The notes below the pieces were generated by a model. It ran no database searches. It was not told the origin of the DNA and worked only from the letters and a program-made list of their open reading frames with translations. 64,000 bases of DNA from Bacillota bacterium (GTDB taxonomy: Bacteria > Bacillota > Clostridia > Christensenellales > UMGS416). Shown piece by piece: positions 24,601 to 32,771 of the stretch. The position numbers were made by a program, and so were the translations under genes. Within the stretch, counting starts at the first letter, position 1, and each line of letters opens with the position of its first letter. The stretch is from NCBI GenBank assembly GCA_023398815.1, contig JAEWRW010000026.1, forward strand, positions 186,001 through 250,000. Direction: 5' to 3'.

Positions 24601-26139
24601 CACGACATCTACTCCATCGAGGACTTGGCCCAGCTGATTTACGACCTCAAGAACGCCAACCCCGACGCGGCCATCAACGTCAAGCTCGTCTCCGAGACCG
24701 GCGTGGGCACCGTGGCGGCCGGCGTGGCCAAGGGCGGGGCCAATGTCATCCTCATCAGCGGCTTTGACGGCGGCACCGGCGCGTCGCCCCGCACCAGCAT
24801 GCAGCACGCGGGCCTCCCCTGGGAGATCGGCCTGGCCGAGAGCCACCAGGTGCTGACGGCCAACGGCCTGCGCGGCCGCGTGCGGCTGGAGGTCGACGGC
24901 AAGCTCATGACCGGCCGGGACGTGGCCATCGCGGCGCTCTTAGGGGCCGAGGAATTCGGCTTCGCCACCCTGCCGCTCGTCGCCATCGGCTGCATCATGA
25001 TGCGCGTGTGCAACCTTGACAACTGCCCCGTGGGTGTCGCCACCCAGAACCCGGCACTGCGCGCCCGGTTCACTGGCAAGCCCGAGTACGTGGTGAACCT
25101 TCTGACCTTCATCGCCCAGGATCTGCGGGAAGTCATGGCCGAGCTTGGTTTCCGCGCCATCGACGAGATGGTGGGGCACGCCAACATGCTGAAGCAGGTG
25201 AAGCCCTCGCCCAAGGCGAGCGAGCTCGATCTCTCGCCGCTGGCTGAAACCTGCCTGCCGCTGCCCTGGCGCGACGCCCCCGAGAACCGCGAGGAGCACA
25301 ACCGCCTGTTCTACGACATGGTACGCTCCCTCGTGGAGACCGGCGGCACCCGCATGAAGCGCAGCATCCGCAACACCGAGCGCGCCGTCGGCACCCGCGT
25401 GGGTGCGTTCATCAGCCGCCAGTATGGCAAGCTCCCCGACGGCAGCCTGAAGTTCGTCTTCGAGGGTACCGCCGGCCAGAGCTTCGGCGCTTTCGTGCCC
25501 GAGGGAATGGAGCTGACCCTGGTCGGCGAGGCGAACGACTACCTGGGCAAGGGCCTCTCGGGTGGGCGCATCATCGTACGTGCCCACGAGAGCGCTGCCT
25601 GGCCGGCCAGCGACAATCTGCTGACGGGCAACGTCGTGCTCTACGGCGCGACCTCCGGCGAGCTCTTCCTGGCAGGCCGGGCCGGCGAACGCTTCTGCGT
25701 GCGCAACAGCGGCGCGACCGCCGTGTGCGAGGGCGTGGGCGACCACGGCTGCGAGTACATGACCGGCGGCACCGCCGTCATCCTTGGCCCGGTGGGCCGC
25801 AACTTCGCCGCCGGCATGAGCGGCGGCACGGCCTACGTGCTGGACGACGGCACCTTCCGCGACTATTACAACGACGAGATGGTCGGCCTCTACCCGCTGG
25901 ATGGGCTGGACGTCGTGACCGTGTACACGCTGGTGATGCGCCACGCGCAGCTCACCGGCTCCAAGATCGCCCGGGAGATCCTCGAGGATTGGCCCAACAT
26001 GGTGCAGCGCTTCCTCAAGGTGCTGCCGCACGACTACAGCGAGATGCTGGCCGCCATCGCCGCCGCCAAGGGCGAGGGTCTGGCTGGCGAGGCCCGTCTG
26101 GAACGAGCCTTTGCGCTGAAAACCGCTGGGAGGAAATAA
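21697..26139 (+). CDS. gltB: Glutamate synthase (GOGAT), large subunit
   Basis: A 1480-aa protein of normal length for the NADPH-GOGAT alpha subunit. The Ntn amidotransferase domain (about 18-430) begins with Cys18 in HDSCGTGFVA, exposed after removal of the leader. The central and FMN domains follow, with GEGGEAPERLGTDRNSAIKQ near 890. The 3Fe-4S cysteines are C-x5-C-x4-C in GCIMMRVCNLDNCPVG near residue 1098. A C-terminal beta-helix rich in Gly repeats (about 1260-1430) ends the chain. It transfers the glutamine amide nitrogen to 2-oxoglutarate. AGGAG precedes the ATG. gltD follows 3 nt downstream. Confidence 0.97.
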   Translation: MNLKNAPLWREEFEHDSCGTGFVANQKGQKSHAIVKDALHVLKRLAHRGGAGYDPDTGDGAGILLQLPDGLFRAVLPFELPAVGQYGVGQFFFPRNPESRQSCVALVEDAARACGVTLLGWRDVPHSLHACGTAARESAPTFLQAFFAPAKADDVEQAIYILRRAIERKADASKAGLYVASMSSQTIVYKGMMHSWQLETFYPDLVDERVESAVAMVHSRYSTNTMPSWSRSQPCRMIAHNGEINTLRGAENAIKAMEASVHGGKLHGQLGYVLPVLEDDGSDSMKFDNAFEFYVRAGRPMPQALMMMMPGPWSMDKTMNDQQRAFYQYAACLLPPWDGPAAITFTDGRKVGAVLDRNGLRPARWALTRDGVLILSSESGVLDTPPAEVHRKGKLGPGQMLLLDLETGKLTEDSALKDEFCAGPYRQWLSAGCLDEAKLPQGPELAPAKLPLHNLQQLFGYSHEDLMTTLAPIAQSGLDPVGAMGYDASLAVLSERPQPVYNYFKQLFAQVTNPPLDAIRELCVTGTDVHLGANGDVTQDKAENCHKIHLESPIIDEATFRALRVGVPGFPPVELAAVFTREQGLLPALESLFAKAEEAVRGGASLLILSDSTASETNIPIPMLLAAAGVHHHLIRCGLRGDCSLIVDSYEPREVHHVCCLIGYGVKAIFPRGIVRSVEDMAQRGLLGGLALEKALHNTMHAFTHGVLKVISKMGISCVDGYLGAQIFESVGLSQQVVDRCFTGTVTRVGGMTFEDLERETLKRHEQGLRNLEEALPSGGRYQVKKNGEEHLYNPQVIHMIQTAVRNNDYALYKEYTKLIGVEKPVALRHLLGFQPGKPVPLDEVEPVERIVRRFKTGAMSYGSISQEAHECLALAMNRLHGKSNSGEGGEAPERLGTDRNSAIKQVASGRFGVTGPYLASAKEIQIKMAQGAKPGEGGQLPGNKVYPHIARVRLSTPGVGLISPPPHHDIYSIEDLAQLIYDLKNANPDAAINVKLVSETGVGTVAAGVAKGGANVILISGFDGGTGASPRTSMQHAGLPWEIGLAESHQVLTANGLRGRVRLEVDGKLMTGRDVAIAALLGAEEFGFATLPLVAIGCIMMRVCNLDNCPVGVATQNPALRARFTGKPEYVVNLLTFIAQDLREVMAELGFRAIDEMVGHANMLKQVKPSPKASELDLSPLAETCLPLPWRDAPENREEHNRLFYDMVRSLVETGGTRMKRSIRNTERAVGTRVGAFISRQYGKLPDGSLKFVFEGTAGQSFGAFVPEGMELTLVGEANDYLGKGLSGGRIIVRAHESAAWPASDNLLTGNVVLYGATSGELFLAGRAGERFCVRNSGATAVCEGVGDHGCEYMTGGTAVILGPVGRNFAAGMSGGTAYVLDDGTFRDYYNDEMVGLYPLDGLDVVTVYTLVMRHAQLTGSKIAREILEDWPNMVQRFLKVLPHDYSEMLAAIAAAKGEGLAGEARLERAFALKTAGRK

Positions 26140-26142
26140 GCA

Positions 26143-27552
26143 ATGGGCAAGCCAACCGGTTTTATGGAATACAGCCGCCGGCTGCAGCCGGAGAAGGCAC
26201 CGCTGGAGCGCATCCGAGACTACGACACCTTTCACCCGGCCATGACACCCGAACTGCTGCGGGAGCAATCTGCCCGCTGCATGAACTGCGGCACACCCTA
26301 CTGCAACCTGGGCGTTGCCTGGCAGGGCGTGGCCAGCGGCTGCACGCTGGGCAACCTCATCCCCGAGTGGAACGACCTCGTCTACAAGGGCCTGTACAAG
26401 GAAGCCTGGGAGCGCTTGAAGCTCACCATCCCCTTCCCGGAGTTCACCTCCCGCGTGTGCCCGGCGCTGTGCGAGGGGGCCTGCACCTGCGGCCTCAACG
26501 ACGAGGCGGTCACCATCAAGGAGATTGAGCGGTTCCTCTCGGACACGGCCTTTGACAACGGCTGGGAGCAGCCCCAGCTGCCTGCCACGCGCACCGGCTG
26601 CAGGGTCGCCGTCATCGGCTCCGGCCCCGCCGGCCTCACCACGGCCTGGCGCTTGAATCACTTCGGCAACGAGGTGACGGTGTTTGAGAAGAATGAGCTG
26701 CCTGGCGGCCTGCTGACCTTCGGCATCCCGAACATGAAACTGCCCAAGCAGGACGTGGTAATGCGCCGCGTGCGCATCATGGAGCAGGAGGGCATCACCT
26801 TCCGCTGCGGCACCAATGTGACCGCCGACAACAGTGCCGGGCTGTTGGCTGGCTTTGACGCGGTGGTGCTGTGCTGTGGGGCCGAGGCCCCCCGCGACCA
26901 CAAGGTACCCGGCCGAGACCTCGAGGGCATTGGGTTCGCCGTGCCGTTCTTGGCCGACGCCACCCGCCGGGTGCTGGAGGGCCGCGAGGCCGAGAAGCCC
27001 CTGGCCGGCAAGCGCGTCATCGTCATCGGCGGCGGCGACACCGGCAACGACTGCACCGCCACCGCCATCCGCCAGGGCGCTGACAGCGTCATTCAGTTTG
27101 AGATCATGCCCCCCTCCCCCGAATACCGAGCCGCCAACAACCCCTGGCCACGCTGGCCCTTTGTGAAGAAGACCGACTACGGCCAGCAGGAGGCCATCGC
27201 CGTGTGGGGCGACGACCCGCGCCAATACTGCGTGCAGACGCTGGAATTCGTGGGCGACAAGCACGTGCGGGAGCTGCACACCGTTGAGGTGGAGTGGGTC
27301 GTGCGCGATGGCCGCCGCGTGCCCCAGAACATCGCCGGCACCGAACGGACCGTGCCGGCCGACCTGGTGCTGCTGGCCATGGGCTTCACCGGCGCTTGCG
27401 ATTATACGAAAGAACTCGCCGAAGGCAAGAGTCCAGCCAACGGCTGGTTTACCTGCGGCGACATGCGCACCGGCCAGAGCCTGGTCGTCAAGGCCATGGC
27501 CGATGGCATGGACTGTGCCGAGCGTGTAGACAAGTACCTCCGCAAGGGCTAA
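26143..27552 (+). CDS. gltD: Glutamate synthase (GOGAT), small subunit
   Basis: A 469-aa FAD/NADPH oxidoreductase that feeds electrons to GltB. The N-terminal Fe-S cysteines (CMNCGTPYC near residue 46 and CPALCEGACTCG near 107), the FAD motif VIGSGPAGLTTAW near 151 and the NADPH motif VIVIGGGDTGNDC near 290 are all present. GGGAGG precedes the ATG. Last gene of the glnA-ANTAR-gltB-gltD unit, ended by a strong terminator. Confidence 0.97.
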   Translation: MGKPTGFMEYSRRLQPEKAPLERIRDYDTFHPAMTPELLREQSARCMNCGTPYCNLGVAWQGVASGCTLGNLIPEWNDLVYKGLYKEAWERLKLTIPFPEFTSRVCPALCEGACTCGLNDEAVTIKEIERFLSDTAFDNGWEQPQLPATRTGCRVAVIGSGPAGLTTAWRLNHFGNEVTVFEKNELPGGLLTFGIPNMKLPKQDVVMRRVRIMEQEGITFRCGTNVTADNSAGLLAGFDAVVLCCGAEAPRDHKVPGRDLEGIGFAVPFLADATRRVLEGREAEKPLAGKRVIVIGGGDTGNDCTATAIRQGADSVIQFEIMPPSPEYRAANNPWPRWPFVKKTDYGQQEAIAVWGDDPRQYCVQTLEFVGDKHVRELHTVEVEWVVRDGRRVPQNIAGTERTVPADLVLLAMGFTGACDYTKELAEGKSPANGWFTCGDMRTGQSLVVKAMADGMDCAERVDKYLRKG

Positions 27553-27584
27553 AAACACTCCACCCATCAAAAACAAAACACCCA

Positions 27585-27620
27585 CGAGGGGGATGCTTCA
27601 TAGCATCCCCCTCGATTTTT
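27585..27620 (+). terminator. Terminator of the glnA-gltD operon
   Basis: CGAGGGGGATGCT/AGCATCCCCCTCG with a TCAT loop followed by ATTTTT. Confidence 0.95.
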
Positions 27621-27846
27621 GCCGCTACGGGTAGATTTGTACAACAGCTCCCATTTCAGGCCTGCGTTTGCCTACTCCCCCCATTTGGCCAAACGCCGAA
27701 ACAGCGCCCCACAAACAAGGCGCTGCTCCGGCAATATAGAGTGTGGTGGTGTAGCGACGGAAGGGGCGCAAAACAACAGGAGAGCTGATAGAAGGAAGGC
27801 AAGGAGGGGTGGTCGCTACCCACAGAAGATTGGCTAAGGGAAGGGA
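27621..27846. other. Gene-free stretch with several hairpins
   Basis: No credible frame in either direction. Three separate stems can be drawn: GCGTTTG/CAAACGC (27664-27696), CAGCGCC/GGCGCTG (27702-27725) and GTAGCGAC/GTCGCTAC (27751-27819). It lies between two terminators, so any transcript would be independent. No confident promoter was found. Confidence 0.4.
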
Positions 27847-27884
27847 AATGGCGCTTTTGGGTGTACTCCCCCAAAAGCGCCATT
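27847..27884 (-). terminator. Terminator of glnN
   Basis: A perfect 15-bp stem, AATGGCGCTTTTGGG/CCCAAAAGCGCCATT, downstream of the glnN stop codon. The minus-strand tail is only moderately U-rich (TTTCCCTT). Confidence 0.75.
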
Positions 27885-27914
27885 GCTTCACAGGATGCGG
27901 TTGTTGCGAGTCGC

Positions 27915-30008
27915 TCAGACCTTGAACAGCAGATCGGCGTAGGTGGGCATGGGCCACAGGGCGGCATCCACCTTGCCCTCCAGGCAGTCGGCGATCTCGC
28001 GCAGCTTCTCGATCTTCGGGATGACCTGATCGCGGTAGGCCTTGGCCTGCTTCAGGGAATCGCCATGGGTGGCTTCTGCGGCGGCAGAGGCCTTCTCCAA
28101 GGCCACGGTGGCATCCTTGAGGGCGGCATAGCCATCGGTCAGGTCGGCCAACACCGCGGCGGAACAGCTGGCATCGGCGCCGGCGGCCTTGAGCCCGGCC
28201 ACCGTGCTGGCCACTTCTTTCACCTGGCGCAGCACAGCCGGCAGCAGGCGGCGGTTGGCAATCTCCAGAGCCGTCAGGCCCTCAATGTTGATGGTCTTGA
28301 TGTAGTTCTCCAGCATGATCTCATAGCGGGACTCGATCTCAACCTTCGTGAGTACCCCGTACTTTTCGAAGACGGCGATGTTCTCCGCCGTGAGGAACTC
28401 GGCAGCGGCGTCCACCGTGGTGCGGATGTTCTTGAGCCCGCGTTTTTCAGCTTCCTTCACCCACTCAGGTGCGTAGTTGTTGCCGTTGAAGATGATCCGC
28501 TTGTGGGCGGTGACGGTCTCCTTGACGAGGTCTGCGATCTCGGCATTCAGGTCGGCAGCCTTCTCCAACCGGTCGGCAAAGACCGCCAGCGCATCCGCCA
28601 CGATGGTGTTGAGCACGCAGTTGGGCATGGCGATGGAGGCCGCGGAGCCCACCGAACGGAACTCGAACTTGTTGCCGGTGAAGGCAAAAGGCGAGGTGCG
28701 GTTGCGGTCGGAGCTGTCAAGCGGCAGCGGCGGCAGGGTGGTGACGCCGATCTTCAGGGTGTGGGACGCACCGTTGGTGCGGGCCACGCCGGTTTCAATC
28801 TGCTCCAGCACGGCGGCCAGCTCATCGCCCACATACATGGAGATGATGGCCGGCGGCGCTTCGTTGGCACCCAGGCGATGGTCGTTGCCGGCACTGGCAA
28901 TGGCCAGGCGCAGCAGGCCCGCGTACTCATCCACGGCCTTGATGACCGCGGCCAGGAACACCAAGAACTGTGCGTTGTCCTCGGGCGTCTTGCCGGGGTT
29001 CAGCAGGTTCTCCCCGGTGTCGGTGGCCATGGACCAGTTGTTGTGCTTGCCGGAGCCGTTGATGCCGGCGAAGGGCTTCTCGTGCAGCAGGCAGGCCAGG
29101 CCGTGCTTGTCGGCCACCTTCTTCATGGTCTCCATCATCAGCTGGTTCTGATCGGTGGCGATGTTGGTGGTGGAGAAGAGCGGGGCCAGCTCATGCTGGG
29201 CTGGAGCCACTTCGTTGTGCTTGGTGCGGGCGGCCACGCCCAGCTTCCACAGCGCCTTATCCAAGTCAAGCATGAAGTCCGCCACGCGGTCCTTCAGCAT
29301 GCCGAAGTAATGATCCTCCATCTCCTGGCCCTTGGGCGGCTGGGCACCAAAGAGCGTGCGGCCGGTGAACATGAGGTCGGGCCGCTGCAGGTACATGGCC
29401 TTATCAACCAGGAAATACTCCTGCTCGGCACCCATGGTCGTCATCACGCGCTTGACGTCAGCATTGCCGAAGAGCTTCAGAATGCGAACCGCCTCGCGGG
29501 AGAGGGCCTCCATCGAGCGCAGCACCGGGGTCTTCAGGTCCAGCGCCTCGCCGGTGAAGGAGCAGAAGGCGGTGGGGATGTAGAGCGTCGTCCCCTTCAC
29601 AAAAGCCGGAGAGGTGCAGTCCCAGGCGGTGTAGCCGCGGGCTTCAAAGGTGGCGCGCAGGCCGCCGGACGGGAAGCTGGAGGCATCGGGCTCTCCCTTG
29701 ATGAGCTCCTTGCCGGAGAACTCAGTGATGCCGGTGCCGTCCTCAGCGGGAACGAGGAAGCTCTCATGCTTCTCCGCGGTGATGCCGGTGAGCGGCTGGA
29801 ACCAATGGGTGAAGTGGGTCGCGCCCAACTCGATGGCCCAGTCCTTCATGGCGGTGGCCACCGCCTCGGCAATGCTCGGGTCCAAGGCCACGCCCTCAAC
29901 GATCGTCTTCTTCAGCGCCTTGTAAACATTCTTGGGCAGACGCTGGCGCATGGTCGCGTCGTTGAACACATCGGTGCCATAGGTGGATGCCAAAACAGTA
30001 CTCTCCAT
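27915..30008 (-). CDS. glnN: Glutamine synthetase type III
   Basis: A 697-aa GSIII, the long dodecameric type common in Bacteroidetes and Clostridia. Recognisable parts: the N-terminal GSIII domain with [18 protein letters not shown], the block [21 protein letters not shown], the catalytic segments [25 protein letters not shown] and [18 protein letters not shown], and a long helical C-terminal extension. It is a second route for ammonia into glutamine, convergent with the glnA-gltBD unit. AAAGGAG precedes the ATG. The leader contains a terminator, suggesting regulation by antitermination. Confidence 0.95.
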   Translation of the reverse strand: MESTVLASTYGTDVFNDATMRQRLPKNVYKALKKTIVEGVALDPSIAEAVATAMKDWAIELGATHFTHWFQPLTGITAEKHESFLVPAEDGTGITEFSGKELIKGEPDASSFPSGGLRATFEARGYTAWDCTSPAFVKGTTLYIPTAFCSFTGEALDLKTPVLRSMEALSREAVRILKLFGNADVKRVMTTMGAEQEYFLVDKAMYLQRPDLMFTGRTLFGAQPPKGQEMEDHYFGMLKDRVADFMLDLDKALWKLGVAARTKHNEVAPAQHELAPLFSTTNIATDQNQLMMETMKKVADKHGLACLLHEKPFAGINGSGKHNNWSMATDTGENLLNPGKTPEDNAQFLVFLAAVIKAVDEYAGLLRLAIASAGNDHRLGANEAPPAIISMYVGDELAAVLEQIETGVARTNGASHTLKIGVTTLPPLPLDSSDRNRTSPFAFTGNKFEFRSVGSAASIAMPNCVLNTIVADALAVFADRLEKAADLNAEIADLVKETVTAHKRIIFNGNNYAPEWVKEAEKRGLKNIRTTVDAAAEFLTAENIAVFEKYGVLTKVEIESRYEIMLENYIKTINIEGLTALEIANRRLLPAVLRQVKEVASTVAGLKAAGADASCSAAVLADLTDGYAALKDATVALEKASAAAEATHGDSLKQAKAYRDQVIPKIEKLREIADCLEGKVDAALWPMPTYADLLFKV

Positions 30009-30030
30009 ATTGTGGCTCTCCTTTCAAATT

Positions 30031-30099
30031 AAAAAGCGCTTCAACACACTCCTGTTGAAACGCCTTTGCTTCTCAGATCAAAGATTGCTCAATTGCAAC
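30031..30099 (-). promoter_or_regulatory. Attenuator-like leader of glnN
   Basis: In minus-strand order the leader forms GTTGC-AATTGA-GCAAT (6-nt loop, plus 30084-30099), then CTTTG-N10-CAAAG (30064-30083). An intrinsic terminator follows directly, GCGTTTCAAC/GTTGAAGCGC with TTTTT (30063-30031). Two small hairpins followed by a terminator is the layout of ANTAR-controlled leaders. However, the loops do not show the A1/G4 pattern described for ANTAR targets. The terminator is clear; its regulator is inference. Confidence 0.65.
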
Positions 30100-30119
30100 T
30101 ATTCAATGTTTTCATGGGC

Positions 30120-30148
30120 AGTATAGCACCGCAAAATGCAAGTGTCAA
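30120..30148 (-). promoter_or_regulatory. glnN promoter
   Basis: Minus strand: TTGACA, 17-nt spacer, TATACT preceded by TGC. Near-consensus. It gives a leader of roughly 105 nt. Confidence 0.85.
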
Positions 30149-30245
30149 CACCGTCGCATGCAAAATTTGCAGGAGTTTGCCTGCTAAATCCACCAAAAAC
30201 CAAAGTGACCCGGCAGAAGTTTGCAGAATCCCGAACGTTTGGCGT

Positions 30246-31166
30246 TTAGCGCGGCTTGCTTGCATCGCCAGACATGGAGCGCACGGTGGCTCCATCCAGG
30301 CTGCACGCCAGGGGCAGCACCTGCCAGGCGTTGTCGTGGTGGATGAGACCTTCCTGCATCGCCCCGACAAAACGACGATCCTGCGCGTCATAAACGGCAA
30401 GGATGGTGGGGCCAGCGCCGCTGAGCCAATAGGAATGGGCCCCACTGGCCAGAGCCAGGGCAGTGACTTCCTCCCACCCCGGGATGAGGGCACTGCGGTA
30501 GGGCTGGTGCAGGCGGTCCTGGCTGCCGGTGCGCAGTAGATCCGGTTGGCCCGAGGTCAACGCCGCCCACTGCAGCACCGCGCGGCCCACGTTGTGCACG
30601 GCGTCGGCGCGGCTGAACTCCCCCGGCAGCACCTCGCGGGCGCGCTTGGTGGAAAGGAAGAAATCGGGCACCAGGGCGGCATAGCGGAAGCGCTCCGCCG
30701 GGCGGGACAGCATGAACCGCGGCTGACCACCATCCATGGCGCAAGCCGTCAGGCCGCCGCACAGGCAGGGTACCACGTTGTCTGGGTGGCCCTCGATGCC
30801 GGTGGCCAGGGCGGCCACCTCATCACGCGACAGGGGGAAATCCAGCAAGGCGTTGGCCGCCACCAGCCCGGCCACAATGGCCGCAGCGCTGCTGCCCAAC
30901 CCACGGTCGAGCGGAATGCCATTGCGCTCCACCACACGCAGCGCCGGGAGAGACTTGCCAACAGCTTGGTAAACCCGTTCCATAGAAGCCACGGTGAGGT
31001 TGGTGCGGTCGGTGGGGATGGACGCGCTGCCCTCCCCCTCCAGCTCCACCGAAAAGTCGTCAGCCGGCTCCACGTCCAGCTCATTGAAGAGGCAAAGCGC
31101 CATGCCCAGGCAGTCAAACCCGGGGCCAAGGTTGGCACTGGTGGCGGGTACCTTCACACGCAGCAT
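30246..31166 (-). CDS. thrB: Homoserine kinase
   Basis: A 306-aa GHMP-family kinase phosphorylating homoserine in threonine synthesis. The N-terminal VKVPATSANLGPGFDCLGMAL is diagnostic of ThrB; the ATP loop is RGLGSSAAAIVAGL near residue 92 and the C-terminal motif SGAGPTILAVYD near 250. The ATG lies 3 nt after the stop of the upstream PfkB gene, whose last codons carry GGAGGG as ribosome-binding site. The neighbouring threonine synthase and homoserine dehydrogenase genes are not in the window. Confidence 0.95.
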   Translation of the reverse strand: MLRVKVPATSANLGPGFDCLGMALCLFNELDVEPADDFSVELEGEGSASIPTDRTNLTVASMERVYQAVGKSLPALRVVERNGIPLDRGLGSSAAAIVAGLVAANALLDFPLSRDEVAALATGIEGHPDNVVPCLCGGLTACAMDGGQPRFMLSRPAERFRYAALVPDFFLSTKRAREVLPGEFSRADAVHNVGRAVLQWAALTSGQPDLLRTGSQDRLHQPYRSALIPGWEEVTALALASGAHSYWLSGAGPTILAVYDAQDRRFVGAMQEGLIHHDNAWQVLPLACSLDGATVRSMSGDASKPR

Positions 31167-31169
31167 AAG

Positions 31170-32111
31170 TCAGCCCTCCACCGGCCGCAGTTGCACCTGC
31201 GGCAGGAATTCACGATACAACCCGGTGTCGATGAGCTGGGTGCCCTCGGTGGTGACCGACGAGGTGGCTGCGGCCACGCCCGAACGGAATGCCCCGGCCA
31301 GGTCAAGCCCCTGGCTCAAGCCCAGCAGCAACCCCGCCACCAGCGAATCGCCCGCACCCACGGTGCTGCGCACCGTCACCGGCAGCACCGGCGCGAAATA
31401 CGCCTGCTGTCCATCGGTGGCGTAGGCACCGTCACCGCCCAGTGACACCACCACCAACTCAATGCCGGAGGCGGTGAGCCCCGTCGCCTCCCGGTGGATG
31501 TCCTCCACCGTGGGCAGCTCCCGACCGCACAGCAGCTCCAGCTCATACTGGTTGGGCTTGATGATGTGGGGCACGGCCTTGAGCCCCTCGGCCAGGCGTG
31601 CGCCCTCGGCGTCCAGCACCACACGGCAGGCCGGTGCGGCGCGTTTCACCTCTTCGGTTATTGTGCGGTAAACATCCACCGGGCAGCCGGGCGGCGTGCT
31701 GCCGGTGAGCACGATGTGGCTGGAGCGGCCTGCCCACTCCACCGCCCGGGCGATGAGGGCATTCACGTCCCCCGCCCCCACCGGTGCGCCTGCCTCGTTG
31801 ATCTCGGTGATGACGCCGGAAGAACGATCCAACACCTTGAGGTTCACCCGCACGGCCCCGCCCACGGGTACAAAATCGGCGGCACAACCCGCCCCCGTGA
31901 GCCGACCGGTGATGGGTGCGCCACGCTCCCCGGCCAGCAGGCCCACACAGGCCGCGTCCAGCCCCAGTTGGTGGCAAGCCAGTGCCACGTTGACGCCCTT
32001 ACCGCTGCCGTCCTCACGGCTTTCGGCGATGCGGTTCATGCCGCCATAGGTGAAACGGTCAATGGTGACCGTCCGGTCAATACAAGGGTTTGCACAGAGC
32101 GCGGTAATCAT
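31170..32111 (-). CDS. PfkB-family kinase, 1-phosphofructokinase-like
   Basis: A 313-aa ribokinase-fold sugar kinase. The N-terminus TALCANPCIDRTVTIDRF and GGMNRIAE with the GSGKGVNVA loop fit the 1-phosphofructokinase/tagatose-6-phosphate kinase group. The catalytic motif STVGAGDSLVAGLLLG lies near residue 245. GGAGAGGAG precedes the ATG. It is upstream of and coupled to thrB, an unusual pairing. No PTS fructose genes are in the window, so the physiological substrate is uncertain. Confidence 0.85.
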   Translation of the reverse strand: MITALCANPCIDRTVTIDRFTYGGMNRIAESREDGSGKGVNVALACHQLGLDAACVGLLAGERGAPITGRLTGAGCAADFVPVGGAVRVNLKVLDRSSGVITEINEAGAPVGAGDVNALIARAVEWAGRSSHIVLTGSTPPGCPVDVYRTITEEVKRAAPACRVVLDAEGARLAEGLKAVPHIIKPNQYELELLCGRELPTVEDIHREATGLTASGIELVVVSLGGDGAYATDGQQAYFAPVLPVTVRSTVGAGDSLVAGLLLGLSQGLDLAGAFRSGVAAATSSVTTEGTQLIDTGLYREFLPQVQLRPVEG

Positions 32112-32177
32112 CCTGCGTCTCCTCTCCTCTGGTGTGGCGCAATGGCCGCGCCCGCACCGGTATGGCCTCTCTTCGGC

Positions 32178-32290
32178 TGTGGATATGTGGACAAACCCTG
32201 TGGATATGCACCCATTGCATACGCACAGTGGCGTTACTTCGACAAGGTTCCTGTGGAAAATTTGAGATTATGCACTGTTCTTGTGGATAA
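32178..32290. repeat. Cluster of five DnaA-box-like sites
   Basis: Five 9-mers match TGTGGATAA with at most one mismatch, all in one orientation: TGTGGATAT (32178), TGTGGACAA (32186, overlapping by 1), TGTGGATAT (32199), TGTGGAAAA (32252) and TGTGGATAA (32282, exact). An AT-rich stretch lies between the last two. No dnaA, dnaN or rpmH is nearby. The sites lie in the gap between the PfkB gene and the structured RNA. Confidence 0.6.
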
Positions 32291-32305
32291 CAGTGCCTGC
32301 CGTCT

Positions 32306-32534
32306 TAAGAAAGATGGTTTTCGCGGCTGACCTGGCCTTTACCCCCACAACCGCCGGCTGGAGCCTTCGCTTCGGTGTCAGCCTCACTGCAAGCTCTCTC
32401 GGTTTTCCCGGCCGGACTTACTTCTAAACCGCGCTATGCTCGCCTACCCTCCGGTACGAGCCGTCAAGGGCAGGGTTACGTGGATCGCTTTGCCCGCGGC
32501 TGGCATCGACTTTCAGCCACAGCCCGCGAAAACC
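32306..32534 (-). ncRNA. Large structured RNA, raiA-motif candidate
   Basis: A near-consensus promoter reads into a gene-free segment whose two ends are complementary. GGTTTTCGCGG at the predicted 5' end (plus 32520-32534, continuing GCTG with one bulge) pairs with CCGCGAAAACC at the 3' end (plus 32316-32329). This closes about 220 nt and is followed by ATCTTTCTT. The interior is GC-rich, with blocks such as GGAGGGTAGGCGAGC and TTTAGAAGTAAGTCC that look conserved. The neighbourhood of comFC is typical for the raiA RNA motif of Clostridia. The identity is from memory of that motif and its context, not a covariance-model search. No open frame explains the segment. Confidence 0.6.
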
Positions 32535-32540
32535 ATCGCC

Positions 32541-32569
32541 AGAATAGCATAGCACCCTGCAAAAGTCAA
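32541..32569 (-). promoter_or_regulatory. Promoter of the structured RNA
   Basis: Minus strand: TTGACT, 17-nt spacer, TATTCT preceded by TGC. The predicted start falls exactly at the first bases of the closing stem of the RNA. Confidence 0.75.
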
Positions 32570-32612
32570 AGCATCCAGAGGTTTTGTGTGGCATTGTGCG
32601 GTATGCAAAGCG

Positions 32613-32771
32613 TGACTGCCCGCCGTGAAGCGGCGGGCAGTCAGCGGAGGTGATCCCCATTGGGTTTATCACCATGGTTGCTTCCTCCTGTCGTCGGCAT
32701 CTGTCCTTGCCATAGTGGCAGGCATTGGCTATGCTGGCAAGAGAACGCTAGACAACGGAGGTGCGCCATGA
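32613..32771 (+). pseudogene. Perfect hairpin plus frameshifted small membrane peptide
   Basis: A 13-bp perfect stem (TGACTGCCCGCCG/CGGCGGGCAGTCA, 5-nt loop) is followed at once by CGGAGGTGAT. A frame beginning GTG at 32650 reads VIPIGFITMVAS and then stops early. One base over, the sequence continues FLLSSASVLAIVAGIGYAG and KRTLDNGGAP to a TGA at 32769. A single missing base near 32680 would join a hydrophobic peptide of about 40 residues. A type I toxin-like or other small membrane peptide is possible; the frame is broken as given. Confidence 0.4.

Noticed and set aside
23161..24846. A 561-codon antisense frame inside gltB
   Set aside because: Low-complexity His/Gly/Leu-rich shadow of gltB with no ribosome-binding site of note.
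24940..27585. An 881-codon open frame on the minus strand across gltB and gltD
   Set aside because: It mirrors strongly conserved GOGAT genes on the other strand and has no recognisable domain; long antisense frames are common in GC-rich DNA with this codon bias.
27861..30032. A 723-codon plus-strand frame over glnN
   Set aside because: Shadow of glnN, whose protein has full GSIII motifs and its own promoter and leader.
32178..32290. Replication origin (oriC)
   Set aside because: Although DnaA boxes cluster here, there is no dnaA, dnaN, recF, gyrB or rpmH and no clear unwinding region; kept only as a DnaA-box cluster.
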